A stretch of DNA of 64,000 bases from an uncultured Oscillospiraceae bacterium (GTDB lineage Bacteria; Bacillota; Clostridia; Oscillospirales; Acutalibacteraceae): assembly GCA_948471205.1 (NCBI GenBank), contig CAOKRT010000004.1, forward strand, positions 96,276 to 160,275, read 5' to 3'. Under the pieces are notes generated by a model. That model was not told the DNA's origin. It saw nothing but the letters and a program-made list of their open reading frames with translations, and ran no database searches. A program made the translations under genes and the position numbers. Of the stretch, positions 28,434-38,545 are shown piece by piece (position 1 is the stretch's first letter; every line of letters begins with the position of its first letter).

Positions 28434-29001
28434 GAAGGGAATGATGGTTATCCTGTCTGCACCGAGCGGTTGCGGAAAAGATACTGTGTTTCGTGAAATT
28501 TCAAAAATAAGAGATGATGTGTGCGAATCCATTTCTGCTACAACAAGACAGCCGAGAGAAGGCGAAGCAGACGGAGTAAATTATTATTTTATAACAAATG
28601 ATAAGTTTGAAGAAATGATTGAAAAAAATGAGTTTCTTGAATATGCCAGCTACAATAAATGTTATTACGGAACGCCGGCAAAGGCGGCTATGGCTATGGT
28701 AAACAGCGGAAAAATCTGTTTTCTGATTATTGAACGCAAGGGTGCGCAGAAGGTTATGAAAAACTGCCCGGATGCTGTTTCGATTTTTCTTATGCCGCCT
28801 GATTTGAAAACACTTGAAAAACGCTTGAAAAAGCGTAATACAGACAGCGATGAGCAGATTATAAACAGGCTTGAAATTGCTAAGGATGAAATAAAGTCTT
28901 CATCTGTTTTTGATTATGTTGTTATTAATAACGAACTTGATAAAGCAGTTAATGAAATAAATAAAATACTGATTAATGAACTTAAAAAGCGTAACGCTTA
29001 A
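28426..29001 (+). CDS. gmk: Guanylate kinase
   Basis: 191 residues. Converts GMP to GDP. Its P-loop is [10 protein letters not shown], the GMP-binding segment is [19 protein letters not shown], and the lid region contains [18 protein letters not shown] favour ATG 28426 over ATG 28423, because GGAGGT is only 2 bases from the latter; both give the same protein apart from one Met. Followed by rpoZ, the typical arrangement. Confidence 0.96.
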   Translation: MNKKGMMVILSAPSGCGKDTVFREISKIRDDVCESISATTRQPREGEADGVNYYFITNDKFEEMIEKNEFLEYASYNKCYYGTPAKAAMAMVNSGKICFLIIERKGAQKVMKNCPDAVSIFLMPPDLKTLEKRLKKRNTDSDEQIINRLEIAKDEIKSSSVFDYVVINNELDKAVNEINKILINELKKRNA

Positions 29002-29021
29002 ATATTAAAGGAGAAATTACT

Positions 29022-29231
29022 ATGTTTAATCCAGATTTAAAGAAACTTTTAAAAAACTGCAACAGCAGATACAGCCTTGTTGTAGGAACGGCAAAAAGAG
29101 CAAGAGAAATTCGTGATGATGCTGTGAAAAGAGAAGAACTTCTTGATACAAAAACCGTATCACTTGCTATTGATGATATTGTAAACGGAAAATATATTGT
29201 TGAAGAGCCGGATGAGCTTAAATCAGAATAA
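29022..29231 (+). CDS. rpoZ: RNA polymerase omega subunit
   Basis: 69 residues, matching omega: NSRYSLVVGTAKRAREI, then KTVSLAIDDIVNGKY. It stabilises beta-prime folding in RNA polymerase. AAAGGAG lies upstream of the ATG. It sits between gmk and priA, as in many Firmicutes. Confidence 0.94.
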   Translation: MFNPDLKKLLKNCNSRYSLVVGTAKRAREIRDDAVKREELLDTKTVSLAIDDIVNGKYIVEEPDELKSE

Positions 29232-29233
29232 TT

Positions 29234-31456
29234 ATGAACAGGCTGATTGCCACAGTTGCCGTTGAAAAAACATTTTTTAATTACGATTCGGATTATGATT
29301 ACTATGTACCTGATGAACTACAGTCCATTATAACAGTCGGTACACGGGTAAAAGTGCCGTTTGGCAAAGGAAATGTTTTAAGATACGGTATTGTTGTAAA
29401 ACTTTTTTTTGCAATAAACAGTGATTTAAAGGAAATTTCCTGTGTTTCGGGAAAAGCACCTGTTTTATCCGAAGAAATGGTGGGTCTTGCCCTGTGGTTG
29501 AAAGAAAGGTGTTTTTGCACAACATACGAATGTCTGAAGCAGATGCTGCCCAGAGGAATAGACAAGGTCGGCGATAAAAGCAGCCGGATGGTAAGACTTG
29601 TTATTGAAAATGAAGAGTGCATGCCAAGGCTGACCCCAAAGCAGAAAAATGTTGTTCATCTTCTTTTAGATGCAGGCTCAGCGGCTGTTAGTGAGGTCTG
29701 TGAATTTTGCTCTGTAGGTGAATCGGTTATTAAAAACCTGGTTAAATACGGTGTATGCGAAATTTATGATAAAGAGGTTTACCGCCTGCCGTACAAAAAT
29801 GTTGCCGAAAATCCGCAGAGAACGGAGATTGTGCTGTCAAAACAGCAGAAAAATGCCTTTGACTGTTATGCGGAAATGATGGAAAACGGCGGCGGCACAG
29901 GGCTTTTGCACGGAGTAACCGGTTCCGGCAAAACACAGGTATATATGAGCCTGATAGACAAAGCCGTTTCTGCCGGAAAAGATGTAATTGTTATGGTGCC
30001 GGAAATTGCACTGACACCGCAGATGCTTTCTATTTTTCATAAACGTTACGGAAAAGCAGTTGCAGTTTTTCACAGCGGGCTTTCACTGGGCGAACGCAAT
30101 GATGAATATAAAAGGGCGGACAGGGGCGAAGCAAAAATTGTTATCGGCACAAGAAGTGCGGTATTTGCACCGCTTCATAACCTTGGCTTAATCATTATGG
30201 ACGAGGAACAGGAGCACACTTACAAAAGTGAACGAACACCGCGTTATCATGCACGCCAGGCAGCGAATTACAGATGCAGATATAATAAGGCACTGTTTCT
30301 TATGACCTCCGCAACACCGAGTGTTGAAAGCTATTCGGCCGCTTTAAGCGGAAAATATAAATTGTGTGAATTAACCGAACGATACGGTGACGCACAGCTT
30401 CCACAGGTTATAACGGTTGATATGAAGCTGCAATCTGATAAGAATGCACCGATTTCGGATACATTGAAAAATCTGATCCGTGAAAATCTTGATCATAAAA
30501 AACAAACCATTCTTCTGATTAACCGGCGCGGTTTTAATACTTTTATTGCCTGCAATGCCTGCGGTCATGTTATAACCTGTCCGCACTGCAGTATCAGCCT
30601 TACGTATCACAGCAATAACAACAGGCTTATGTGCCATTACTGCGGTTACTCAAAGCCGCTGGACAATATATGCCCAGAATGCGGCGAAAGCAGTGTGCGT
30701 TACAGCGGATACGGAACGCAGAGAATAGAGGATGCCTTAAATTTTCTTTTTCCGGATGCCCGTGTGCTTCGTATGGATGCGGATACAACAGCAGGAAAAT
30801 TCGGACATCAGAAGCTGTTTGATGCTTTTTCCGGCGGTGAATATGATATTCTGCTTGGCACGCAGATGGTGGCCAAGGGGCTGGATTTTCCGAATGTAAC
30901 GCTTGTGGGCGTTGTTAATGCGGACAGCTCGCTTTATGATGAAAATTATACATCACAGGAAAAATCCTTTGATCTTATAACACAGGTTGTGGGAAGAAGC
31001 GGAAGAAGAGACGGAAACGGAAAGGCAGTTATTCAAACAGTAAATCCGTTTAACCAGATTATTGAATTTGCGGGAAAACAGGATTATAAATCATTTTATG
31101 AAACGGAAATTGCGCTTAGAAAACTGCTTACTTATCCGCCGTTCTGCGATATTTATTCTGCTTCCTTTACGGCAGAAAATGAAAATGTCGCTGCAATGTG
31201 TGCAAAAGCATTTTTTGATATACTTGTTGAACTGAACAGCGGCGAGTATAAAAAGGAAAAGCTGATTGTTCTGGGACCGAGCCCTGCAAAAATCAGCAAA
31301 ATAAATAATCTTTACAGATACAGACTTGCTGTGAAATGTAAAAATTCAAAATCTGTTCGCAGAATGTTTAATGAAATTTTGAAAAGAATAACTAAAATGA
31401 AGGAATATAAGGATGTAGCCGTCAGTTTGGACCTGAATCCTTATGATTTGGTATAG
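29234..31456 (+). CDS. priA: Primosomal protein N' (replication restart helicase)
   Basis: 740-residue superfamily 2 helicase that reloads the replisome at stalled forks. The N-terminal 3'-end-binding region begins MNRLIATVAVEK. Walker A is GVTGSGKTQVY (about residue 226), Walker B MDEEQEHTYKSERTPRYHAR, and eight zinc-binding cysteines are arranged in CNACGHVITCPHCS and CHYCGYSKPLDNICPECGE. The C-terminal domain includes LRKLLTYPPFCDI. Two bases separate it from rpoZ. Confidence 0.97.
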   Translation: MNRLIATVAVEKTFFNYDSDYDYYVPDELQSIITVGTRVKVPFGKGNVLRYGIVVKLFFAINSDLKEISCVSGKAPVLSEEMVGLALWLKERCFCTTYECLKQMLPRGIDKVGDKSSRMVRLVIENEECMPRLTPKQKNVVHLLLDAGSAAVSEVCEFCSVGESVIKNLVKYGVCEIYDKEVYRLPYKNVAENPQRTEIVLSKQQKNAFDCYAEMMENGGGTGLLHGVTGSGKTQVYMSLIDKAVSAGKDVIVMVPEIALTPQMLSIFHKRYGKAVAVFHSGLSLGERNDEYKRADRGEAKIVIGTRSAVFAPLHNLGLIIMDEEQEHTYKSERTPRYHARQAANYRCRYNKALFLMTSATPSVESYSAALSGKYKLCELTERYGDAQLPQVITVDMKLQSDKNAPISDTLKNLIRENLDHKKQTILLINRRGFNTFIACNACGHVITCPHCSISLTYHSNNNRLMCHYCGYSKPLDNICPECGESSVRYSGYGTQRIEDALNFLFPDARVLRMDADTTAGKFGHQKLFDAFSGGEYDILLGTQMVAKGLDFPNVTLVGVVNADSSLYDENYTSQEKSFDLITQVVGRSGRRDGNGKAVIQTVNPFNQIIEFAGKQDYKSFYETEIALRKLLTYPPFCDIYSASFTAENENVAAMCAKAFFDILVELNSGEYKKEKLIVLGPSPAKISKINNLYRYRLAVKCKNSKSVRRMFNEILKRITKMKEYKDVAVSLDLNPYDLV

Positions 31457-31466
31457 GAGAATATAA

Positions 31467-31922
31467 ATGGCATTAAGAAATATTGTGAAAGTCGGAGATC
31501 CTGTTCTTAATAAAAAAAGCCGTGTCGTTGAAAAATTTGATGAAAAACTTGCGGTTTTGATTGATGATATGTTTGAAACGCTTTATAAAGAAAACGGAGT
31601 CGGTTTGGCGGCTGTGCAGGTTGGTATTTTAAAAAGAGTGGTTGTTATAGATGTCGGCGACGGACCGATGGAACTTGTTAATCCTGAAATTACGGTTTCC
31701 GAAGGCGAGCAGAAAGAGCAGGAGGGCTGCCTTTCTCTTCCCGGAAAATGGGGAACAACCGTGCGCCCGATGAAGGTGCAGGTTAAAGCACAGGACAGAA
31801 ACGGAAACTGGCAGATTTTTACAGGCGAAGCCCTTAAAGCAAGAGCATTCTGCCATGAACTGGACCATTTGGACGGTGTTTTGTTTACATCAAGAGTTAT
31901 TGACGGAGTTGTTGAAGGTTAA
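31467..31922 (+). CDS. def: Peptide deformylase
   Basis: 151 residues. Removes the N-formyl group from nascent proteins. All three metal-site motifs are present: GVGLAAVQVG (motif 1, with the usual GIGLAAPQ proline replaced by V), EGCLSLPG (motif 2, Cys ligand) and HELDHLDG (motif 3, HExxH). It precedes fmt with TAATG overlap, pairing formylation and deformylation functions. Confidence 0.96.
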   Translation: MALRNIVKVGDPVLNKKSRVVEKFDEKLAVLIDDMFETLYKENGVGLAAVQVGILKRVVVIDVGDGPMELVNPEITVSEGEQKEQEGCLSLPGKWGTTVRPMKVQVKAQDRNGNWQIFTGEALKARAFCHELDHLDGVLFTSRVIDGVVEG

Positions 31923-32851
31923 TGAATATTGTATTTATGGGCACCCCGGATTTTGCTGTGCCGTGTCTGGAACAGTTAATAAACAGCAAGCATAAAGTTA
32001 TCGGGGTATTTACACAGTCCGATAAAAAGGTCGGAAGAAAACAGATTATAACGCCTCCTCCCGTTAAGATTACTGCTGTGCAGAATAACATTCCCGTTTT
32101 TCAGCCGGTTACATTAAGAAACGGTGAAGCACTGGAAATTATACAGCAGCTTAAACCGGATTTAATTGTGGTTGTTGCTTACGGAAAAATTCTTCCGAAG
32201 GAAATTTTGGATTTTGCCGAACACGGCTGTATTAATGTTCACGGTTCTCTTTTGCCGAAATACAGAGGCGCGGCGCCTATCCAGCAGTCTGTACTGAACG
32301 GCGATGAAGAAACAGGCGTTTGCGTTATTCAAATGAATGAAGGTATTGATACCGGAGATATACTTCTTTCAAAAAAAACAGGCATCGGCATCAATGAAAC
32401 CTCGGCGCAGCTTTTTGACAGGCTTTCCGTACTTGGTGCAGACGCTTTGCTTGAAGCGGTTGAATTAATAGAAAAGGATGCATTAAATCCTGTTCCGCAG
32501 CCTGCCGGTGATTATGGCTATGCTTCCATGATTGATAAATCCATGTGCGGTATAGACTGGAGCAGAACAGCTTTTGAAATTCATAATCAGATAAGAGGAC
32601 TTCAGAATTGGCCTGTTGCTTCTACCGTGCTGAACGGAAAAAATGTAAAAATTCACAAATCGGTTTTAAGCAGTGAAACAGGTAATGAAGCCGGAAAAAT
32701 TGTTAATAATAAAAATGTGCTTACCGTTTCCTGCGGTGATGGAAAATGTATTGACATTCTTGAAATTCAGCCTGACGGAAAAAAGAAAATGGATATAAAA
32801 TCATTTCTTGCGGGAAATAAAATTGAACTTAATACAATAATTGGGGAATAA
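31922..32851 (+). CDS. fmt: Methionyl-tRNA formyltransferase
   Basis: 309 residues. Formylates initiator Met-tRNA using 10-formyl-THF. The N-terminus MNIVFMGTPDFAVPCLEQL is typical, the active site is in INVHGSLLPKYRGAAPIQ, and the DTGDIL segment and C-terminal RNA-binding domain are intact. Overlaps def by one base. Confidence 0.97.
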   Translation: MNIVFMGTPDFAVPCLEQLINSKHKVIGVFTQSDKKVGRKQIITPPPVKITAVQNNIPVFQPVTLRNGEALEIIQQLKPDLIVVVAYGKILPKEILDFAEHGCINVHGSLLPKYRGAAPIQQSVLNGDEETGVCVIQMNEGIDTGDILLSKKTGIGINETSAQLFDRLSVLGADALLEAVELIEKDALNPVPQPAGDYGYASMIDKSMCGIDWSRTAFEIHNQIRGLQNWPVASTVLNGKNVKIHKSVLSSETGNEAGKIVNNKNVLTVSCGDGKCIDILEIQPDGKKKMDIKSFLAGNKIELNTIIGE

Positions 32852-32852
32852 A

Positions 32853-33542
32853 ATGGGAACTTATTTAGCTTACTATATGACAGGATTTATCATGATACCT
32901 GTGTTTATTTTTGCAATCATCTGTCAGATGAAGGTAAAATCAAATTTTAACAAGTACAGCAAAATCAGGAATACAAAGGGATTAACCGGTGCGGAAGCGG
33001 CATACAGGCTTTTGCAGTTAAACGATATAACGGATGTAAGAATTAAATGTATTTCAGGCAGTTTAACAGATCATTATAATCCTAAAACAAAAGAGATATG
33101 TCTTTCCGAAGCTGTTTTTAATTCCGCCAGTATAGCGGCAGTGGGAATTGCATGCCATGAAGCAGGGCATGCCTGCCAGCATGCACAGGGGTATTTTCCG
33201 CTGAAAATCAGGAATATGGTTATTCCGCTGACCAATATAGGTTCAATGGCGGGAATTCCGCTTGCTTTACTGGGATTCTTTTTTTCCTTTGAACCTCTTG
33301 TTTATATCGGCATTGCGCTTTACAGTGCAGTTGCATTATTTCAGCTTATTACGCTTCCTGTGGAATTCAATGCGTCTGCCAGAGCATTAAGAACCATTGA
33401 GAATAACGGCTTTTTGATTGCAGAAGAATACAGCGGTGCGAAAAAAGTTCTTACCGCTGCTGCACTGACATACGTTGCCGCACTTGTGTCGGCACTTGCA
33501 ACCCTTTTAAGATTATTGCTTTTGGCAAACAGACGAAGATGA
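32853..33542 (+). CDS. Zinc metallopeptidase, YugP type
   Basis: 229-residue membrane protein of the Zn_peptidase_2 family. Residues 1-22 form a first transmembrane helix, the catalytic HExxH is in ACHEAGHACQHAQGY, and three further hydrophobic helices follow (SMAGIPLALLGFFFS; YIGIALYSAVALF; the C-terminal YVAALVSALATLLRLLLL). Substrate unknown. ATG 32853 has GGGGA five bases upstream and follows the fmt stop at once. The fmt-yugP-rsmB order is common in clostridia. Confidence 0.92.
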   Translation: MGTYLAYYMTGFIMIPVFIFAIICQMKVKSNFNKYSKIRNTKGLTGAEAAYRLLQLNDITDVRIKCISGSLTDHYNPKTKEICLSEAVFNSASIAAVGIACHEAGHACQHAQGYFPLKIRNMVIPLTNIGSMAGIPLALLGFFFSFEPLVYIGIALYSAVALFQLITLPVEFNASARALRTIENNGFLIAEEYSGAKKVLTAAALTYVAALVSALATLLRLLLLANRRR

Positions 33543-34777
33543 TGAAGAATTCAAGACAAATTGCATTTGAAACACTTTATAAAATATTTTATGATGATGC
33601 TTATTCCAATATAGCGCTTGACAAGGCGCTTGCAGGGCTGGAAAGCGGAAAATCCTTTGCCGCCAGGCTTGTTTACGGAGTTGTTGAGCGAAGAATTACA
33701 TTAGACAGTATTATCGAAAGCTTTTGCAAAAAGCCCAAACCTAAGGTTTTAATTATTCTTCGGATGGGTGTTTATCAGCTTTATTTTATGGACAAGGTGC
33801 CTTCAAATGCTGCAATTAATGAAAGTGTTGAGCTTGCAAATAAAAACGGTTTATCTTTTTATTCTAAGCTGATAAATGCCGTTTTACATAATGCTGACGA
33901 AAAACGTATTAATATTGAAGATATTAAAGAAAATAGTGTAAAATATTCAGTGCCGGAAAATTTGCTTCATATGTGGTATAAAGCATACGGAGAAGAGCCG
34001 GTTAACGCTTTTTTACCGTGCCTTAATGAAAGTGCGCCTGTATTTGCCGTGCCTAATTTACAGTTTGTTGATGCAGAAGAGCTTTTGTATGAACTGAACT
34101 GCGACGGTATGGAAGGTGAGGTTATCGGTGGGCTTGTTGAAATCACATCTTCCTTTGATTTGAATAAAAGCCGTGCATTTCAGAACGGATTGTTTCATAT
34201 AGAGGATATATCCTGTTATAATGCCGTTCAAGCACTTGGTATTGAACAAAACGATGTTGTGCTTGATATATGTTCCGCACCGGGCGGAAAGGCATTTACA
34301 GCAGCATCTTTTATGAAAGACAAAGGAACAATATATGCGCTTGATATTTATGAGCACAGAATTAATCTGATAAAAAACGGTGCTGCAAGACTGAGTCTGA
34401 AATCTGTTGTTCCGATGATAAATGACGGTATGCAGTTTAATTCAGAACTGCCTGCTGCAGATAAAATTATTTGTGATGTTCCGTGCAGCGGCTTTGGAAT
34501 TATAAGAAGAAAGCCCGAAATAAGATATAAGAATTTAGACAGTATTAAAAATCTGCCGGAAATGCAGATGAAAATTCTTGAAACTTCCGCAAAATACTTA
34601 AAAAAAGGCGGAAGACTTCTGTATTCAACCTGCACGCTGAATAAGCGTGAAAATGAAAAAATTACTGAAGCCTTTGTTGCGGGGCATGCGGATTTCCGTA
34701 TTCTGGAGAGTAAAACCACTTTTCCGGAAGAAAAGGGCGGAGACGGATTTTTTTATTCCGTAATTGAGAGGATATAA
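33539..34777 (+). CDS. rsmB: 16S rRNA (cytosine-967-C5)-methyltransferase
   Basis: 412 residues. An N-terminal NusB-like domain (SRQIAFETLYKIFYDDAYSN) precedes a Rossmann SAM domain with motif I DICSAPGGKAFTAA, the PC motif CDVPCSGFG, and the nucleophile motif YSTCTLNKRENEK. The two cysteines (PC and TC) are those needed for RNA m5C chemistry. Two ATG codons at 33539/33542 overlap the yugP end. Confidence 0.95.
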   Translation: MMKNSRQIAFETLYKIFYDDAYSNIALDKALAGLESGKSFAARLVYGVVERRITLDSIIESFCKKPKPKVLIILRMGVYQLYFMDKVPSNAAINESVELANKNGLSFYSKLINAVLHNADEKRINIEDIKENSVKYSVPENLLHMWYKAYGEEPVNAFLPCLNESAPVFAVPNLQFVDAEELLYELNCDGMEGEVIGGLVEITSSFDLNKSRAFQNGLFHIEDISCYNAVQALGIEQNDVVLDICSAPGGKAFTAASFMKDKGTIYALDIYEHRINLIKNGAARLSLKSVVPMINDGMQFNSELPAADKIICDVPCSGFGIIRRKPEIRYKNLDSIKNLPEMQMKILETSAKYLKKGGRLLYSTCTLNKRENEKITEAFVAGHADFRILESKTTFPEEKGGDGFFYSVIERI

Positions 34778-35812
34778 ATGAAAAGGGATATTAAATCTTT
34801 AAGCTACGAAGAACTGAACAATGAAACAGACGCACTCGGACTGCCCAAATTCAAAACAAAGCAAATATTTGAATGGCTTCATAAATTCGGCGTAGGCAGT
34901 TTTGATGAAATGACGAATATTTCAAAGGATTTAAGAGCCAAGCTGGCAGATTTATTTTTTATCTCTTCCTGTGAAATTGAACAGAAATATGTTTCAAAGC
35001 TTGACGGAACCGTTAAATATCTTTTCAGACTTTATGACGGAGAATATGTTGAATCCGTTATAATGAAATATAAATACGGATATACAATCTGTGTTTCCAG
35101 TCAGGTTGGCTGTAAAATGGGCTGCACCTTTTGTGCGTCAACACTGGCGGGATTTAAAAGAAATCTTGAAGCGGGTGAAATTGAAAGTCAGCTTCATTCA
35201 GCGCAAAAGGATTTGAATATCAGAATTTCAAATATTGTTTTAATGGGTATCGGCGAACCGCTTGACAATTACGAAAATGTTATTAAATTCTTTTATAATG
35301 TCAATAATGAAAACGGGCTTAATATATCCATGAGAAGCATAACGGTTTCCACCTGCGGTATTGTTCCGCGGATATATCAATTCATGGAAGAAAATTTGCC
35401 TGTAACGCTTACGATTTCGCTTCATGCGCCTAACGATGCAATCAGAAGCAGAACAATGCCGGTTAATAACAAATGGGGTGTTGATGAACTGCTTGCCGCA
35501 TGCAGGGAATATATAAAAAAAACAAACAGGCGTGTTTCTTTTGAATATACGCTTATTAACAATGTGAATGATACTTATGAATGTGCAAAAGAACTTTCCG
35601 TTAAGTTAAAGGGCATGCTTTGCCATGTGAATTTGATTCCGGTTAATAATGTTGCCGAACGCGGCAATGTTAAATCAAGCGAAGAAAATATGCACAAATT
35701 TATTCATGTATTGAAAAAATATGGAATAAATGCTACAATAAGAAGAACACTTGGAAGCGATATAAATGCTTCCTGCGGTCAGCTCAGAAGAAACAGAAAC
35801 GAGGTGCGGTAA
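34778..35812 (+). CDS. rlmN: 23S rRNA (adenine-2503-C2)-methyltransferase
   Basis: 344-residue radical SAM enzyme methylating A2503 in 23S rRNA (also tRNA in some species). The cluster motif is GCKMGCTFCAS (CX3CX2C), with GIGEPLDNYENV, the SLHAPNDAIRSR motif, and the C-terminal catalytic cysteine in INASCGQLR. Starts immediately after the rsmB stop. Confidence 0.97.
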   Translation: MKRDIKSLSYEELNNETDALGLPKFKTKQIFEWLHKFGVGSFDEMTNISKDLRAKLADLFFISSCEIEQKYVSKLDGTVKYLFRLYDGEYVESVIMKYKYGYTICVSSQVGCKMGCTFCASTLAGFKRNLEAGEIESQLHSAQKDLNIRISNIVLMGIGEPLDNYENVIKFFYNVNNENGLNISMRSITVSTCGIVPRIYQFMEENLPVTLTISLHAPNDAIRSRTMPVNNKWGVDELLAACREYIKKTNRRVSFEYTLINNVNDTYECAKELSVKLKGMLCHVNLIPVNNVAERGNVKSSEENMHKFIHVLKKYGINATIRRTLGSDINASCGQLRRNRNEVR

Positions 35813-36538
35813 TTGAAAATTGTTGCTAAAACCGATAAGGGTATTGTAAGATCTTCCAATCAGGATGCTTATGCAGTGGGTGAATTCCCGGATGAGGTGG
35901 CATGGGCTATTGTGTGCGACGGTATGGGCGGCCATGCCGGCGGAAATATAGCATCTGCCCTTGCAGTGAAAGTAATAAGTGATAAAATCAATGCTTCTTA
36001 CAGAGAAAATATGAAGGATTCCTCTATAAGAAATATGCTGGATTCTGCTCTTACCGCTGCGAATATGGAAGTTTATGATATGGCTGAAGCAAATTCCGAA
36101 TTAAAAGGAATGGGAACAACGGTTGTTTGCGCAATTGTAAGAAACGGTTGTGCCTTTATTGCGCATGCGGGAGACAGCAGGGCATATATATATAACGGCA
36201 CGCTGAAACAGATTACTACAGATCACAGCTTTGTGCAGACGCTTGTTGATATAGGAAAAATTACAAAGGAAGAAGCCGAGCATCATCCCAATAAAAACAA
36301 AATAACAAGGGCAATCGGCGCTGAAAAAGTTATATCAGTAGATTTTGATGAGGTTGACCTTGATAACGACGATGTTCTTATTCTTTGCACAGACGGTCTT
36401 TCAAATTATGTTACAGATGATGAAATGATTAATGAAGTACAGGACGGAAAGTATTATGCTTTTGCAGACCGCCTCATTAAAAGGGCAAATAATAACGGCG
36501 GCGGAGATAATGTAACCGTTGTTGCAATTTCTAAATAA
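35813..36538 (+). CDS. prpC: PP2C-type serine/threonine phosphatase
   Basis: 241 residues. Reverses protein phosphorylation by the neighbouring PrkC. Metal-binding motifs are SNQDAY, VCDGMGGHAGG, AHAGDSRAYIY, CTDGLSNYV and GGGDNVTVV, all intact. Starts with TTG directly after the rlmN stop, with GAGGTG upstream. The prpC-prkC-rsgA order is conserved in Firmicutes. Confidence 0.95.
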   Translation: MKIVAKTDKGIVRSSNQDAYAVGEFPDEVAWAIVCDGMGGHAGGNIASALAVKVISDKINASYRENMKDSSIRNMLDSALTAANMEVYDMAEANSELKGMGTTVVCAIVRNGCAFIAHAGDSRAYIYNGTLKQITTDHSFVQTLVDIGKITKEEAEHHPNKNKITRAIGAEKVISVDFDEVDLDNDDVLILCTDGLSNYVTDDEMINEVQDGKYYAFADRLIKRANNNGGGDNVTVVAISK

Positions 36539-36553
36539 CCGGAGTGTTCGTTT

Positions 36554-38542
36554 ATGGAAAATTATGTAGGTAAAAGATTAGACAGCAGATATGAAATTCA
36601 CGAAATTATCGGCGTTGGCGGTATGTCTGTTGTTTACAAGGCTTATGATAACGTTGACGACAGAATTGTTGCTGTAAAAATATTAAAAGAAGAATTTGCA
36701 AATGATGATGAATTTGTAAGACGTTTTAAAAATGAATCAAAAGCCATTGCTGTTTTATCGCACCCGAATATTGTGAAAGTTTTTGACGTTAGTTTCGGCG
36801 ACAGAATCCAGTACATAGTAATGGAGTATGTTGACGGTATTACGCTTAAAGAATATATCCAAAAGCAGGGTATTATTACATGGAATGATGCTGTATTCTT
36901 TATTTCTCAGGTGCTGAAAGCTTTGCAGCATGCCCATGATAAGGGCATTGTTCACAGGGATGTAAAACCGCAGAATATTATGCTTCTTCCCACAGGAGAT
37001 ATTAAGGTTACAGATTTCGGTATAGCAAGATTTTCACGCACAGAAACCGAAACGCTGACAGAAAATGCAATCGGTTCGGTTCATTATATATCTCCCGAGC
37101 AGGCGCAGGGAAAATCAACGGATGAAAGGGCCGATATTTATTCGCTTGGCGTTGTATTTTATGAAATGCTTGCCGGCAGAGTGCCTTTTGAAGCAAACAG
37201 CGCGGTTTCTGTTGCGCTTATGCAGGTTAAAAACACAGCACAGCGGTTAACGGCTATTAATCCGGATATTCCTATCGGATTAGAGCAGATTTGTGTTCAT
37301 GCAATGCAGAAAAACCCGCTTGAAAGATATCAGACGGCAACCGAAATGCTGCTTGACCTTGAAGAGGTAAGCAGAAATCCAAACGCAACCTTTGATTATT
37401 CCTACGTTGTAGACAGACAGCCTACAAAATATGTTAAAAATGACAGCGTTGTTTCTGATAAAAAGCCTGAAACAATTGAAAGAAGAAACAATCCCGAAGA
37501 AAGAAAAAACCGGCAGAAAATTGCTGCTGCAACGATAAGCGGACTGCTGTTTATGGTTATTGCAGTTGTATGTCTTGTGCTGTTTCTTACAAAGGGTGTG
37601 AATGCCAACACGGTTAAGCTTGATAATTTTGTGGGCATGTCATTTGATGAAGTCATTTCAAATGAAAATTATGATTTCAATTTTATTTCAGAATATGAAA
37701 AAACAAGCGATAAAGAGCCGGGCACCATTATTGCCCAAAGTCCTGCCGAAGGCGAACGTGTCATTTCAAAAAGCACGGTTACGCTTACAGTTGCGCAGCC
37801 GATAGAGGATATTCCCGTTCCGAATGTTGTTGGTTTGCCGCAGGAAAGAGCCGAAAGCAGACTGGCGCAGAAAGGGCTTACCAATATAAAAATTGCGCAG
37901 ATAGACAGCGATACGGTTGAAATAGGCAATGTAATTTATACGGAGCCTAAGATGAATTCTTATGTGTCTAAAGATACAATGATAACCGTTTATGTCTCCA
38001 AAGGACCGACTACAACAAGTATTGAAAGTATAAAAGTGCCTAATGTTTCCGGACTGACCATGAAGGATGCCGTAAACTTTATGAAAAAGGCCGGTTTTAC
38101 AAATGTTGTTGCTGAAACCGTGGATGACCCGACGCCTAAGGATATTGTTATTTCTCAGTCTGAACACGAAGGCAATACAGTAAGACCGGATACAAGAATT
38201 GTGCTCAGAGTTTCAACAGGTGTAACAACCACTGCTGCACCTGAAGAATATACAGTAAAAATGAAAGTAATACTTCCTGAATGTATTGAAAGTGATAAAA
38301 GCACAGCGCTTGATAATTTGATTTTATACGTTAACGGAGCGCAGGACAGCGTAAGGCAGGTTAAGCTTGACGGAACGGAAACAGAGCTTGCGTTAACATT
38401 GGAGGCGGATTCGTCTGCAACGCTTGTTGTTACGCTTGAAACGCTTCAGGTAAGGCATAATTATGAATTCAAAGCCGTTAACGAAGATAAAGAAGTGAAA
38501 GTTGATTTCAGCGAATATTCATATAATATGGTGCAGGAATAA
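36554..38542 (+). CDS. prkC: PASTA-domain Ser/Thr protein kinase
   Basis: 662-residue membrane kinase sensing muropeptides; in Bacillus it triggers spore germination and regulates growth. Cytoplasmic kinase domain: GVGGMSVVYKA glycine loop, VAVKIL lysine, HRDVKPQNIM catalytic loop, TDFGIAR. One transmembrane helix at about residues 325-347 is followed by three extracellular PASTA repeats (about 352-415, 416-488, 493-555). A further stretch of about 100 residues after the last PASTA (VKMKVILPECIE onward) looks beta-rich and matches nothing I recognise. Co-transcribed with prpC and rsgA. Confidence 0.95.
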   Translation: MENYVGKRLDSRYEIHEIIGVGGMSVVYKAYDNVDDRIVAVKILKEEFANDDEFVRRFKNESKAIAVLSHPNIVKVFDVSFGDRIQYIVMEYVDGITLKEYIQKQGIITWNDAVFFISQVLKALQHAHDKGIVHRDVKPQNIMLLPTGDIKVTDFGIARFSRTETETLTENAIGSVHYISPEQAQGKSTDERADIYSLGVVFYEMLAGRVPFEANSAVSVALMQVKNTAQRLTAINPDIPIGLEQICVHAMQKNPLERYQTATEMLLDLEEVSRNPNATFDYSYVVDRQPTKYVKNDSVVSDKKPETIERRNNPEERKNRQKIAAATISGLLFMVIAVVCLVLFLTKGVNANTVKLDNFVGMSFDEVISNENYDFNFISEYEKTSDKEPGTIIAQSPAEGERVISKSTVTLTVAQPIEDIPVPNVVGLPQERAESRLAQKGLTNIKIAQIDSDTVEIGNVIYTEPKMNSYVSKDTMITVYVSKGPTTTSIESIKVPNVSGLTMKDAVNFMKKAGFTNVVAETVDDPTPKDIVISQSEHEGNTVRPDTRIVLRVSTGVTTTAAPEEYTVKMKVILPECIESDKSTALDNLILYVNGAQDSVRQVKLDGTETELALTLEADSSATLVVTLETLQVRHNYEFKAVNEDKEVKVDFSEYSYNMVQE

Positions 38543-38545
38543 TAT

